Below, in pieces: positions 25,007-32,471 of a DNA stretch of 64,000 nucleotides (position 1 is the stretch's first letter; each line of letters begins with the position of its first letter). The notes under the pieces are model-generated. The model was not told where the DNA came from. It saw only the letters and a list, made by a program, of their open reading frames with translations, and did no database searches. A program made the position numbers and the translations under genes. The stretch is from Nitrosopumilus sp. b1 (GTDB taxonomy: Archaea > Thermoproteota > Nitrososphaeria > Nitrososphaerales > Nitrosopumilaceae), in NCBI RefSeq assembly GCF_014078545.1, contig NZ_MU078723.1, forward strand, positions 186,001 through 250,000, written 5' to 3'.

Positions 25007-25480
25007 ATGCTGAAAATCAGCTTTTGTTTTTTAGTACTTGAGAAACAAGGCAAATTGTTGAAGATTCTTGTTTACCTGTTTGTAATTTCTTCAGCAATAG
25101 TAGGTACCAGTGGAATTGGGATTTACCTAATAGAATCACCTCATGAAGATGCACAAATTACAAATCTTATTGATGCGTTTTGGTGGGCTTCAGCTACCGT
25201 AACAACTGTAGGATATGGAGATGTGGTTCCAGTAACAGAGGTAGGAAGAGTAATCGGTATTGCTTTGATGTTTGTTGGCATATCAATAATTGGAGTATTC
25301 ATATCGGCCTTAGGGGCACTTCTAATTGGTTCCAGGCTGAAAAAACATGAAACCCTTGAGAGATCAGCTAAATCTCTCATCATAAAAAAAATTAACAATA
25401 TCGAGAAATTAGAAAAGCATGAAGTTGAGCTCCTAGTATCAATGGTAAAAGATCTTCATTCAGAATTAAAACAAAACTAG
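25007..25480 (+). CDS. Two-helix potassium channel (pore-only)
   Basis: 157 residues: helix M1 (KILVYLFVISSAIVGTSGIG), pore helix (NLIDAFWWASATV), selectivity filter TVGYGD at residues 67-72, helix M2 (GRVIGIALMFVGISIIGVFI) and a cytoplasmic helical tail (ERSAKSLIIKKINNIEKLEK...). There is no S1-S4 voltage sensor in the protein. A lone voltage-sensor-like protein is encoded 600 bases downstream on the same strand. The start may instead be TTG 25055 (LLKILVY); the first 15 residues have unusual Cys/Phe content. Confidence 0.9.
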   Translation: MLKISFCFLVLEKQGKLLKILVYLFVISSAIVGTSGIGIYLIESPHEDAQITNLIDAFWWASATVTTVGYGDVVPVTEVGRVIGIALMFVGISIIGVFISALGALLIGSRLKKHETLERSAKSLIIKKINNIEKLEKHEVELLVSMVKDLHSELKQN

Positions 25481-25488
25481 GATTGTGA

Positions 25489-25959
25489 TTATAAATTTTC
25501 TATATCAATCAAAGTGACAGGGCATTTTACATTTTCAACGATTTTTCTTGAAACACTACCTAATGAAAAGAGTTTTTTCATTCCTTTGAGTTTTCTTCTC
25601 TTTGCCATAACAATTAGATCGACATTATCATTTGCCACAGCATCAAGAATCTTTTCTGCTGCATCACCAATCTGAACTCTTACTTCACAAGTGACTTTAC
25701 TTTCTTTGATTTTTGCGATTCTTTTTTCCATCTCTTTTCCCATCTCTTTTCGGATAGATTCATTTGCATCACGTATGCCAGATAGAAGTTGATTTCTTTC
25801 AGATTCAGCCAAACCAAATGTCATTGGGTGCTGCATCTCCTCTACCACGTGGAGTAGAATGATTTTTGCAGAAGTTCCTTTTGCAGCATGAATTGCGTGT
25901 TTTAATGCTTCATCTCCTGCTACTGTTCCGGCATGTGGAACTAGAATTGTTTTGTACAT
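25489..25959 (-). CDS. Universal stress protein (UspA family)
   Basis: 156 residues: YKTILVPHAGTVAGDEALKH at the start, an intermediate helical region, and the C-terminal VDLIVMAKRRKLKGMKKLFS then LGSVSRKIVENVKCPVTLID. The ATP-loop GxxG(9x)G(S/T) is altered (MAKRRKLKGMKKLFSLGSVS), which suggests weak or no ATP binding. It lies between the K+ channel and the voltage-sensor-like gene on the opposite strand, and may be unrelated to them. Confidence 0.88.
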   Translation of the reverse strand: MYKTILVPHAGTVAGDEALKHAIHAAKGTSAKIILLHVVEEMQHPMTFGLAESERNQLLSGIRDANESIRKEMGKEMEKRIAKIKESKVTCEVRVQIGDAAEKILDAVANDNVDLIVMAKRRKLKGMKKLFSLGSVSRKIVENVKCPVTLIDIENL

Positions 25960-26071
25960 GGTGAAGATATGAAATACGCATTAATAAATTGGATATTGAT
26001 TTTCGAATTCAGAAATCAGTAAGCTTTCTAGCTGACCAAGCCTTTTGATCAACACAAAGATATGACATTGC

Positions 26072-26488
26072 ATGAAAACACTCAGAATGGAAGATAAAGA
26101 AAGAAGGAAAATTCCAAATTCTGTGAAAAATTTTGTTAGTTATTCAGCCTTTGTTCTTGTAATAATTTACCTTGTAGGACTGATAAACCTAGAACACAAG
26201 GCAATTGGTTTAGAGCATCCCTTTTTGGCAATTACAGACAATTACGTTCTCATTTTAGATGCGATTTTTTGGGCAATTGTGGGTCTGTTTAGTGCAGAGT
26301 TGTTCATCAGTTATTTCAAAGTGCGAAATTCTAAAGAATTTCTAAGAAAATACTGGTTGGAGATTCTCATGCTTGTATTAATGCCAATATTTGTTGGATT
26401 CAAGTTTCTAAAGATAACATTGAAGATTGTAAAACAGATCAAGATAGGAAAAACAGTCTTCAAAATAATTCATAAAATAAAAAAATAG
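26072..26488 (+). CDS. Voltage-sensor-like (S1-S4) membrane protein without a pore
   Basis: 138 residues with four hydrophobic helices and no pore loop or selectivity filter. The S2-S3 region (AELFISYFKVRNSKEFLRKY then WLEILMLVLMPI) reads like the S2 acidic-S3 stretch of Kv-type ion_trans domains. S4 is basic at roughly every third or fourth residue, with Lys at 111, 114, 118, 121, 124, 127 and 131. A charge-repeat S4 with an S2 Glu (E76) and S3 Glu (E97) is the voltage-sensor pattern. It may be a stand-alone sensor, a proton pathway or a partner of the nearby pore-only channel. Confidence 0.65.
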   Translation: MKTLRMEDKERRKIPNSVKNFVSYSAFVLVIIYLVGLINLEHKAIGLEHPFLAITDNYVLILDAIFWAIVGLFSAELFISYFKVRNSKEFLRKYWLEILMLVLMPIFVGFKFLKITLKIVKQIKIGKTVFKIIHKIKK

Positions 26489-26500
26489 AGTTTTGCTGAT

Positions 26501-27340
26501 TTACATTCCGGCAAATTGATTGCCAAGTAATGAATCAAGCAGACTCGTGATCTCTGGATTCTGTCCTACGTAGAGGACGATTAGCTTGCCTTGTGTGTAA
26601 AAGTGCGGAGTATCCATCCAGCGAATTACATTATTGCCTATTTGGGTTCCATCAGAAGAAACCGTTTTGCTTGCCATTTGTGCATCTTGATCTGTTTCAA
26701 ACTCATAGACATGTGTTTCAATACCACTAATTGAGAGTGTTTTCATTGGGACAGAAAATGAAGAGTCATTAGCTGTCTCGATTAACTCAAAAGCTAAACC
26801 TCGTGAGTTAATTGCTTCAAGAAATGTCACATAGTCATTAACTGTGCCATCAAAATATTGAACAGGTTCATTACTTGATGGAAGTTTTTTGAGTATGTAT
26901 TGGTGGTTGAGCTCATCCCATGTTTCATCCGTAACTGCAGAAATTACTTGTCCCTCAGTCACTATGATGCTCATCACATGTGGTGTAATCACTTGTGTTA
27001 ACATCTGTCCGTCTCTGTTTCCAAACCCACCCTGTGAGGATTCAAATGCAACTTTGATGTTGTACTGAACTGGAAGTGACTCCATTGCATCAACTGAAAT
27101 AAGATCCAGTGTTCCATCAATCCCGTCAAAAGAGTATGTTGGACTAGAGCGCACAAATTTTTGGGCAATCTCAATTGCTTTTTCTTCGTCTTTGTTTGCC
27201 GTTACAACTAGCTCTGAGGTTTCTGTGCTTAATGCAGGAACCGCATAGAGGCCAATTGCAAGTGCAGCTATGACACTAATGCTAGCTGCTATCAAGGCTG
27301 GTTTTTTTCGTCTTTGTATTTGTGACATATTTTTGGTCAA
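26501..27340 (-). CDS. Membrane-anchored extracytoplasmic hypothetical protein
   Basis: 279 residues with a basic N-terminus (QIQRRKKPALI), one helix (AASISVIAALAIGLYAVPAL) and an extracytoplasmic domain of about 240 residues containing EKAIEIAQKFVRSSPTYSFD and VITPHVMSIIVTEGQVISAV, a pattern that recalls PepSY-like repeats. There are no cysteines in the domain. An in-frame ATG at 27328 (MSQIQRR) is an alternative start. No close family recognised. Confidence 0.65.
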   Translation of the reverse strand: MTKNMSQIQRRKKPALIAASISVIAALAIGLYAVPALSTETSELVVTANKDEEKAIEIAQKFVRSSPTYSFDGIDGTLDLISVDAMESLPVQYNIKVAFESSQGGFGNRDGQMLTQVITPHVMSIIVTEGQVISAVTDETWDELNHQYILKKLPSSNEPVQYFDGTVNDYVTFLEAINSRGLAFELIETANDSSFSVPMKTLSISGIETHVYEFETDQDAQMASKTVSSDGTQIGNNVIRWMDTPHFYTQGKLIVLYVGQNPEITSLLDSLLGNQFAGM

Positions 27341-27385
27341 ATGGCAGATATCGGGTGAAATTATAACCTTTGATTAAATCAGAAT

Positions 27386-27835
27386 TTAACCTTGAGAATG
27401 AAAATATGGTTTTAGCTTCTCAAATAGATAGTCCCCATCTAACATTGATAGGATAACTACAAGGTCTGCAGAGGAGATAACTCCCAGGATACTGTCGTTT
27501 TCCAGCACAAGCATGTGATGTGTATTAGTTTTAGTCATTTTTTCAGCGACGATAAGAATTGATTCTTCAGGACCAACAGAGACTAGTTTTGAGGACATTA
27601 TCTCTGAGATTTGCAAGTTTGGGGATTTTGCAAAATTTGTTACTGCAATCGCGATATCAGTGTATGTTACTATTCCAAAGGGTTTGTCATCTTTGATTAT
27701 TATTGCAGAGCTGATATTTTTTGCGTACATTTTTTTGCAGACGTCTTTAATGGAGTCATATGATTGAACCGTGACGATCTCCTTTATCATGAATTCCTTA
27801 ACAGGAACTGTATTGGACTTGGAATCAGTACTCAA
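27386..27835 (-). CDS. CBS-domain pair protein
   Basis: 149 residues made of two CBS motifs: VKEFMIKEIVTVQSYDSIKD with ISSAIIIKDDKPFGIVTYTD, and ISEIMSSKLVSVGPEESILI with THHMLVLENDSILGVISSAD. CBS pairs bind adenine nucleotides or SAM and act as energy sensors. It lies six bases downstream of a universal stress protein gene (27842-28264), so the two are probably one operon. Confidence 0.9.
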   Translation of the reverse strand: MSTDSKSNTVPVKEFMIKEIVTVQSYDSIKDVCKKMYAKNISSAIIIKDDKPFGIVTYTDIAIAVTNFAKSPNLQISEIMSSKLVSVGPEESILIVAEKMTKTNTHHMLVLENDSILGVISSADLVVILSMLDGDYLFEKLKPYFHSQG

Positions 27836-27841
27836 TGCAGG

Positions 27842-28264
27842 TTATTTAATGAGGTACACAGGTATATGGGATTTGTGCAAAACATAATTTGAGACACTTC
27901 CCAGCATGTTACTTTTTGCAGAACCTGTTCCAGTAGTACTCATAACTATATGATCATATTTTCCACTCTTTGCAATCTTTACTGTTTCTAGACCAGGCCA
28001 ACCCCTTACAACTCTGGAATTAAATTTGACTCTTTTCTTGTCTGCAATCTTTTTTGCATTTTGTGTGATAGTTTTTCCTTCCTGTAAAAGCTGCTTATCA
28101 TATGCCTTTGTTCTGGGTCCACCTGCAGGCACATGTGGTATTACATGCAATCCAGTAATTACTCCATCAGTTAGACTTGCAAGGTTTAGTGCATTATCAA
28201 GTGCCTTTAATGATTGACGCGAGCCATCCAAAGGAACTAAAATTTTTTTAAATTGGTTTACCAT
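27842..28264 (-). CDS. Universal stress protein (UspA family)
   Basis: From ATG 28264 (MVNQFKKILVPLDGSRQSLK) a 140-residue USP with the C-terminal ATP loop STTGTGSAKSNMLGSVSNYV (G-x-G variant) and a final strand HIPVYLIK. ATG 28276 would add four residues. It is the first gene of a USP-CBS operon, and the adjacent CBS protein ends six bases away. Context suggests nucleotide-status sensing. Confidence 0.9.
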   Translation of the reverse strand: MVNQFKKILVPLDGSRQSLKALDNALNLASLTDGVITGLHVIPHVPAGGPRTKAYDKQLLQEGKTITQNAKKIADKKRVKFNSRVVRGWPGLETVKIAKSGKYDHIVMSTTGTGSAKSNMLGSVSNYVLHKSHIPVYLIK

Positions 28265-28363
28265 GCCATGATGCAAATATTCCTAATTATTAAGATGACA
28301 GCAAATTTCACTGCTGGTAATCAGCTGGTGTTTTTTATAATGTAAAAAAAATGTCAGTTCATC

Positions 28364-29212
28364 TTGTCCACAATTAATGATCTAATGAAACCTCCCATCA
28401 CAATTAAAAAAAATGCAAACTGCTATGACGCAATCAGGGCTTTACTTGATAAAAAAATCAGCAGGCTACTAGTTGAGAATGAAGATAACATCATAGGGAT
28501 TGTTACACAAAAGGACATTGGGTTATTTCTTCTAAAAGATACAACCGATAGGAATCTTGAGCAAATACCCCTCAAGGAGATAATAAAACCACTAAAATCA
28601 ATTCAAAAATCTGCCAGCGTTAATGAATGTGCTCAATTTATGCTTGAAAATCAGTTTGGCTCAATTGGAGTTTCAGATGGAACAAAAATCATTGGAATTA
28701 TAACAAAAACAGACCTTGCAAGATACTTTCAAGAAACTTATTCCCAGAGAAAAATTGTTGGCGAGTATATGTCACCGTATTATGCGTGGGCATATGATGA
28801 CACTCCCCTATACATAATTGTAAAAAAGATGATCGATGAGAAGATTTCAAGAGTAATTCTTCGGGATCATAATGAAATCCCTATTGGAATACTGTCATTT
28901 AGGGACCTGTTTAGAACTGCGTTGCTAGCAGGACAAGAAAAAGATGTACTGGATAATGCAGATCCTGCAATATCTGTAGTCTTTGCAAGAAAGGGATTCC
29001 TATCTGAATCAGGATTTGGTGGAACTACAAATGCAAGAGAGATAATGAAGGATGAAATCACCACTGTAAACTATGATGATGACCTTGCAAAGGCGTGTTC
29101 TGTTTTAAATGAAAACAAAATTCATGGTGTCGGGGTACTGTCAAAAAACGGTTCATTGATCGGAATGCTAAGTAAAACAGACATTATCAAGGCACTAGCG
29201 TTTATTGATTAA
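28364..29212 (+). CDS. Four-CBS-domain protein
   Basis: 282 residues from TTG 28364 with four CBS repeats in two pairs: INDLMKPPITIKKNANCYDA, IKPLKSIQKSASVNECAQFM, VGEYMSPYYAWAYDDTPLYI and AREIMKDEITTVNYDDDLAK. The last ends with GMLSKTDIIKALAF. The pairs should form a tetradomain adenosyl-ligand sensor. It is divergent from the USP-CBS operon, so three nucleotide-binding regulators cluster here. The TTG start is preferred because there is no earlier in-frame ATG. Confidence 0.9.
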   Translation: MSTINDLMKPPITIKKNANCYDAIRALLDKKISRLLVENEDNIIGIVTQKDIGLFLLKDTTDRNLEQIPLKEIIKPLKSIQKSASVNECAQFMLENQFGSIGVSDGTKIIGIITKTDLARYFQETYSQRKIVGEYMSPYYAWAYDDTPLYIIVKKMIDEKISRVILRDHNEIPIGILSFRDLFRTALLAGQEKDVLDNADPAISVVFARKGFLSESGFGGTTNAREIMKDEITTVNYDDDLAKACSVLNENKIHGVGVLSKNGSLIGMLSKTDIIKALAFID

Positions 29213-29216
29213 GATA

Positions 29217-30212
29217 TCACTTTTGAATAATTGTCAGATCTTCTGATGTATCAATCTCGCTAAATTCTGATTGCTCTTCAAATGGTTTTGTTTCGTTCTG
29301 ATTGTTAGTAAAGCAAAATACTTTGGATTCTATCCAATTTGCTTCATCAAGGCTAAATTTTGAGCCGCATTTACTACATATAAAATTCTGATGTGGAGTT
29401 TGGAATCGTTGATCACATTCATTGCAGATGTAAAAGTCATTCATTACTCGATAATCGCCACCAATAATTTTGATTCTTTTATTACACTTTGGGCATTGTT
29501 CGTTATCGTATGTATCATGAGTGCTGATGTTTCCGCAGTCATAGTGCTCAATCAATGTATCCCTCCTGAAATTTTGTCCACCACATGAATCACATGAAAA
29601 AATTGAGATATTATTTACAGAATTGCAATCACGACATCCAATTTCTCTAATCTTGCTTACTTCGTAAATGACAGATTTTTCTTGTTGTCTTCTTAAAAAT
29701 GGTAGTAAAGATTTTGGGTCATAGTTACAGTATTCTGCAAGTCTAACCACGCTTGTCTTTTTTAACGAACGTAGTATTTCTAAGACTCGTCTTCCATCAA
29801 TTCCAATGTTGTTAAATTCGTCAACCTCTTTTTGGATGGTTTCTAAAACGTGATTCACACTTGATAAGCGAAGTGGCTTTTGCAGATAATGAAATACGCC
29901 CATTGAGAATAATTGTCTAATCTTTGGGTCCTTTCTATCCAACGAAGTTTCGATTATAATTTTGACGTCAGGTGCTATAGCAAATAGTTTTGAGATTAAT
30001 CCAGCAGCAGTATTATCAGGTAAATGATACCCAAGAAAGACAATAGGGTCTCGTTTTTCTAATGCCAATCCTTCAAATGTCTTTATTCCCGATTCGGCGT
30101 TTTCGCATACAAGAATTTTAGAAAAACCCATTCTTTTCAGATACTGTGTGAGTAGTAAGTTTACAGGAATGCTGTGCTCTATTATTAGAACATTTGAATC
30201 AGTAATGGACAA
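29217..30212 (-). CDS. Degenerate receiver domain fused to zinc ribbons
   Basis: 331 residues. Residues 1-120 follow the receiver fold but the phosphoacceptor Asp is Gly61 (IVFLGYHLPDN), the N-terminal acidic pair is E12/H13 (IIEHS), and only the conserved Lys (K112, YLQKPLR) remains. A helical linker (EVDEFNNIGIDGRRVLEI) leads to a C-terminal half with many Cys pairs: GCRDC, FSCDSCGG, QCPKC, YICNECD and FICSKCG. The domain cannot be phosphorylated in the normal way. A role as a phosphorylation-independent transcription or protein adaptor is inferred. Confidence 0.75.
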   Translation of the reverse strand: MSITDSNVLIIEHSIPVNLLLTQYLKRMGFSKILVCENAESGIKTFEGLALEKRDPIVFLGYHLPDNTAAGLISKLFAIAPDVKIIIETSLDRKDPKIRQLFSMGVFHYLQKPLRLSSVNHVLETIQKEVDEFNNIGIDGRRVLEILRSLKKTSVVRLAEYCNYDPKSLLPFLRRQQEKSVIYEVSKIREIGCRDCNSVNNISIFSCDSCGGQNFRRDTLIEHYDCGNISTHDTYDNEQCPKCNKRIKIIGGDYRVMNDFYICNECDQRFQTPHQNFICSKCGSKFSLDEANWIESKVFCFTNNQNETKPFEEQSEFSEIDTSEDLTIIQK

Positions 30213-30378
30213 TCACTCTTTTGATTTTTTTAGATTATTTATGGCGGATTGGTTACACAATAAACGAGCTAATTCAATCAAACTATATTAGAAGATCTCA
30301 ATACCATTCTGAAATTATTATATTATCATTATTGGAAATTGTAAGTGTATATTTATCTAAAAAGGAAATCTGAATAGT

Positions 30379-30744
30379 ATGGAAGAATCAAAAGAAAATT
30401 TACAAATAGTCTGTGACAAACTGCTAAAGAGTAGAAGTATCAGATTTGCAGGCTTTCTAGATTACATGGGAAATCTTGTTGCAGGAGGATTCAGAAGTGA
30501 TGTGGAACCACTAAAGGATGATGCTGAGCGCAAAAAGATGTTTATCGAGGCAGTTCTAAGGGTCAGAACTAGACAAGACTTTGATGAGAACTTGGGCCCA
30601 GTATCATATGCTGCTGCACGAAGAAAAAACGTTGTGACAATGACTCTTCCTTTTAAGAAACACGTATTGTTCCTATCACTTGAAGAAGACATCAATATTG
30701 ATCAGATGGGTCAAAAGATAGTGCAGGCTTGTAATGAGAGTTAA
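30379..30744 (+). CDS. DUF6659-like small alpha/beta protein
   Basis: 121 residues with a profilin/roadblock-like pattern: SIRFAGFLDYMGNLVAGGFR, a helical insert (DAERKKMFIEAVLRVRTRQD), then NVVTMTLPFKKHVLFLSLEE. The same order (RYAAVCD-x-x-GKIM, helix, RRVTIPL...LLVTID) appears in the gene at 46204-46587, so I place both in one family (DUF6659-like) with moderate confidence. Function unknown. It is followed by the VIT1-type transporter gene with two bases between. Confidence 0.55.
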   Translation: MEESKENLQIVCDKLLKSRSIRFAGFLDYMGNLVAGGFRSDVEPLKDDAERKKMFIEAVLRVRTRQDFDENLGPVSYAAARRKNVVTMTLPFKKHVLFLSLEEDINIDQMGQKIVQACNES

Positions 30745-30746
30745 TC

Positions 30747-31430
30747 ATGAGATGGCATTTTCAGGATTTTATTTATGGCTCAATTGATGGCGCAGTAACA
30801 ACATTTGCAATTGTTGCAGGAGTAGTAGGAGCATCATTATCACCAAACATCATACTAATTCTAGGATTTGCAAATTTGTTTGGAGATGGCTTTTCGATGG
30901 CTGTATCAAATTATCAAGCATCAAAGGCTCACAAAGAGTACATTGCAATGATGAGAAAAAAAGAAGAGTGGTCAATTGACAACTTGGAGGAACAAGAGAG
31001 GCAGGAAATCAGAGATATTTACTCTAAAAAGGGATTCAAGGATGAGCTTTTAGAAGAAATCGTTAGAATGATCACATCTCGAAGAAAGGTTTGGGTTGAC
31101 ACCATGATGCGAGAAGAGCTGGGCCTTGTTGATGATGAAAAAAAGCCCCTAGATTCAGCACTGAGTACATTCTTTGGCTTTAATGTTATAGGATTGATTC
31201 CCTTGTTGCCATTTGTCTTCTTTTTAATTTTAGATTGGCAAGTTGATGGGTTGGCATTTTTGTGCTCAGTAGTATCCACAGGGGCAGCATTTTTTCTAGT
31301 TGGCATGATCAAAGGAAAGATAGTCAAAAAATCAATCTGGAGTTCAGGACTATTTACTTTGTTAATAGGTGGAAGTGCGGCATTTGTTGCATATATTGTA
31401 GGATACGGACTACACCTTATCGTAAAATAA
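30747..31430 (+). CDS. VIT1/CCC1-family metal transporter
   Basis: 227 residues with five membrane helices; the N-terminal motif DFIYGSIDGAVTTFAIVAGV and the GFANLFGDGFSMAVSNYQAS motif are typical, with a cytoplasmic helical insert (NLEEQERQEIRDIYSKKGFK) that carries Glu/His-type metal sites. The family moves Fe2+ or Mn2+ out of the cytosol. The gene follows the DUF6659-like gene and faces dps, so iron handling is a shared theme. Confidence 0.92.
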   Translation: MRWHFQDFIYGSIDGAVTTFAIVAGVVGASLSPNIILILGFANLFGDGFSMAVSNYQASKAHKEYIAMMRKKEEWSIDNLEEQERQEIRDIYSKKGFKDELLEEIVRMITSRRKVWVDTMMREELGLVDDEKKPLDSALSTFFGFNVIGLIPLLPFVFFLILDWQVDGLAFLCSVVSTGAAFFLVGMIKGKIVKKSIWSSGLFTLLIGGSAAFVAYIVGYGLHLIVK

Positions 31431-31437
31431 AAAATGA

Positions 31438-31941
31438 TTATGGAATGGTTGCTCGAAGCATCCAAGCCATCTTTTCATGGTTTTCCATAAGACCCGTCAG
31501 AAAGTCACTTGTTCCCATGTCGTTGAACTCTTCGTCACACCTTGCAAGGTCTTTTCTTAAAGATTGAATGATTGACTCGTGGTCTGCAATCAGATTCTTT
31601 ACCATCTGAGTATCAGAAGGATAAACACCTGGCTGTTCTTGCAATCTGGAATGAGATTTCATCTCCTCTAATGTTCCAATTGCTTTTCCACCGAGTTGTC
31701 TGATTCGTTCTGCCACGTCATCTATGAATACTGCAAGCTGATCATACTGACCCTCAAAGAATTTGTGATAGTCATTAAAGTGCGGACTGATAACATTCCA
31801 GTGATAGTTTCTAGTCTTTGTAACTAAAACATATTCATCAGCTAGAAGTTTTGTCAGCATTGATATCACTGCTTCACGGTCGTTTTCTTGAAGTCCAATG
31901 TTTACGTCATCTTCAATCATTTTGTCTATTTTTTGTGCCAT
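31438..31941 (-). CDS. dps: Dps-family ferritin-like protein
   Basis: 167 residues of four-helix bundle with the Dps ferroxidase motifs TRNYHWNVISPHFNDYHKFF and EGQYDQLAVFIDDVAERIRQ. Dps stores iron and detoxifies peroxide at a dodecamer interface, protecting DNA. The ATG at 31941 lies 47 bp downstream of a TTTTAGCACTAGA element (31988-32000), linking it to the stress-region promoters. It is convergent with the VIT1-type transporter gene (seven-base gap). Confidence 0.95.
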   Translation of the reverse strand: MAQKIDKMIEDDVNIGLQENDREAVISMLTKLLADEYVLVTKTRNYHWNVISPHFNDYHKFFEGQYDQLAVFIDDVAERIRQLGGKAIGTLEEMKSHSRLQEQPGVYPSDTQMVKNLIADHESIIQSLRKDLARCDEEFNDMGTSDFLTGLMENHEKMAWMLRATIP

Positions 31942-31987
31942 TATCTAACAGCTGCCATTTTCATATTTATGCATTATATGAAAACAA

Positions 31988-32000
31988 TCTAGTGCTAAAA
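31988..32000 (-). promoter_or_regulatory. TTTTAGCACTAGA element upstream of dps
   Basis: TCTAGTGCTAAAA on the plus strand, reading TTTTAGCACTAGA toward dps, ends 47 bp before the ATG. A TATA-like CATATAATGCATAAATATG stretch follows between the element and the gene. It is a full match to the element at 39538-39550. Confidence 0.7.
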
Positions 32001-32001
32001 A

Positions 32002-32394
32002 TTAATAATAAATTCTGTCTTGTAACATTGCTTTACCATATTTTGATTTTTTGATTATTTCAAAAAGAAAATCCATCTCGTTTGGCTTGAAGATTACAGC
32101 GACGGGTTCATAACGACGGATTTTTTCTGCGAGTTGCATTTCATGATGGGCAGTAACTACAATTATTTTTGCATTTGGATCATAAGTTTTAATTTTTTCA
32201 ATTCCGTATCCGCCATCAAACTTAGGCATCATGATATCCATAATTACAAAATCAGGCATGGATTTTTTATAGAGACAAAAAGCTTCATCCCCATTTCGTG
32301 CATGACCCAAAACATCAAAACCTTTTGCACGAAATAATTGTTCCCATGTTTCAGTGATGGTAGGTTCATCATCAATTAGTATGACGCTCGTCAA
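32002..32394 (-). CDS. CheY-like response regulator
   Basis: A 130-residue single receiver domain. The acidic pair is D8/D9 (VILIDDEPTI), the phosphoacceptor is D53 (FVIMDIMMPKFDG), and the conserved Thr/Lys switch is in IIVVTAHHEM and VIFKPNEMDFL. There is no output domain. It is an orphan on the minus strand ending just upstream of the dps promoter element. It is one of four receiver-type genes complete in the window and one cut by the right edge. Confidence 0.9.
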   Translation of the reverse strand: MTSVILIDDEPTITETWEQLFRAKGFDVLGHARNGDEAFCLYKKSMPDFVIMDIMMPKFDGGYGIEKIKTYDPNAKIIVVTAHHEMQLAEKIRRYEPVAVIFKPNEMDFLFEIIKKSKYGKAMLQDRIYY

Positions 32395-32471
32395 TGAATT
32401 AAATTACAATTTTTAAATAATATCTAGATGTGTGTAATTGGATTACATACATAAAATTGAAAAAATAGGCA

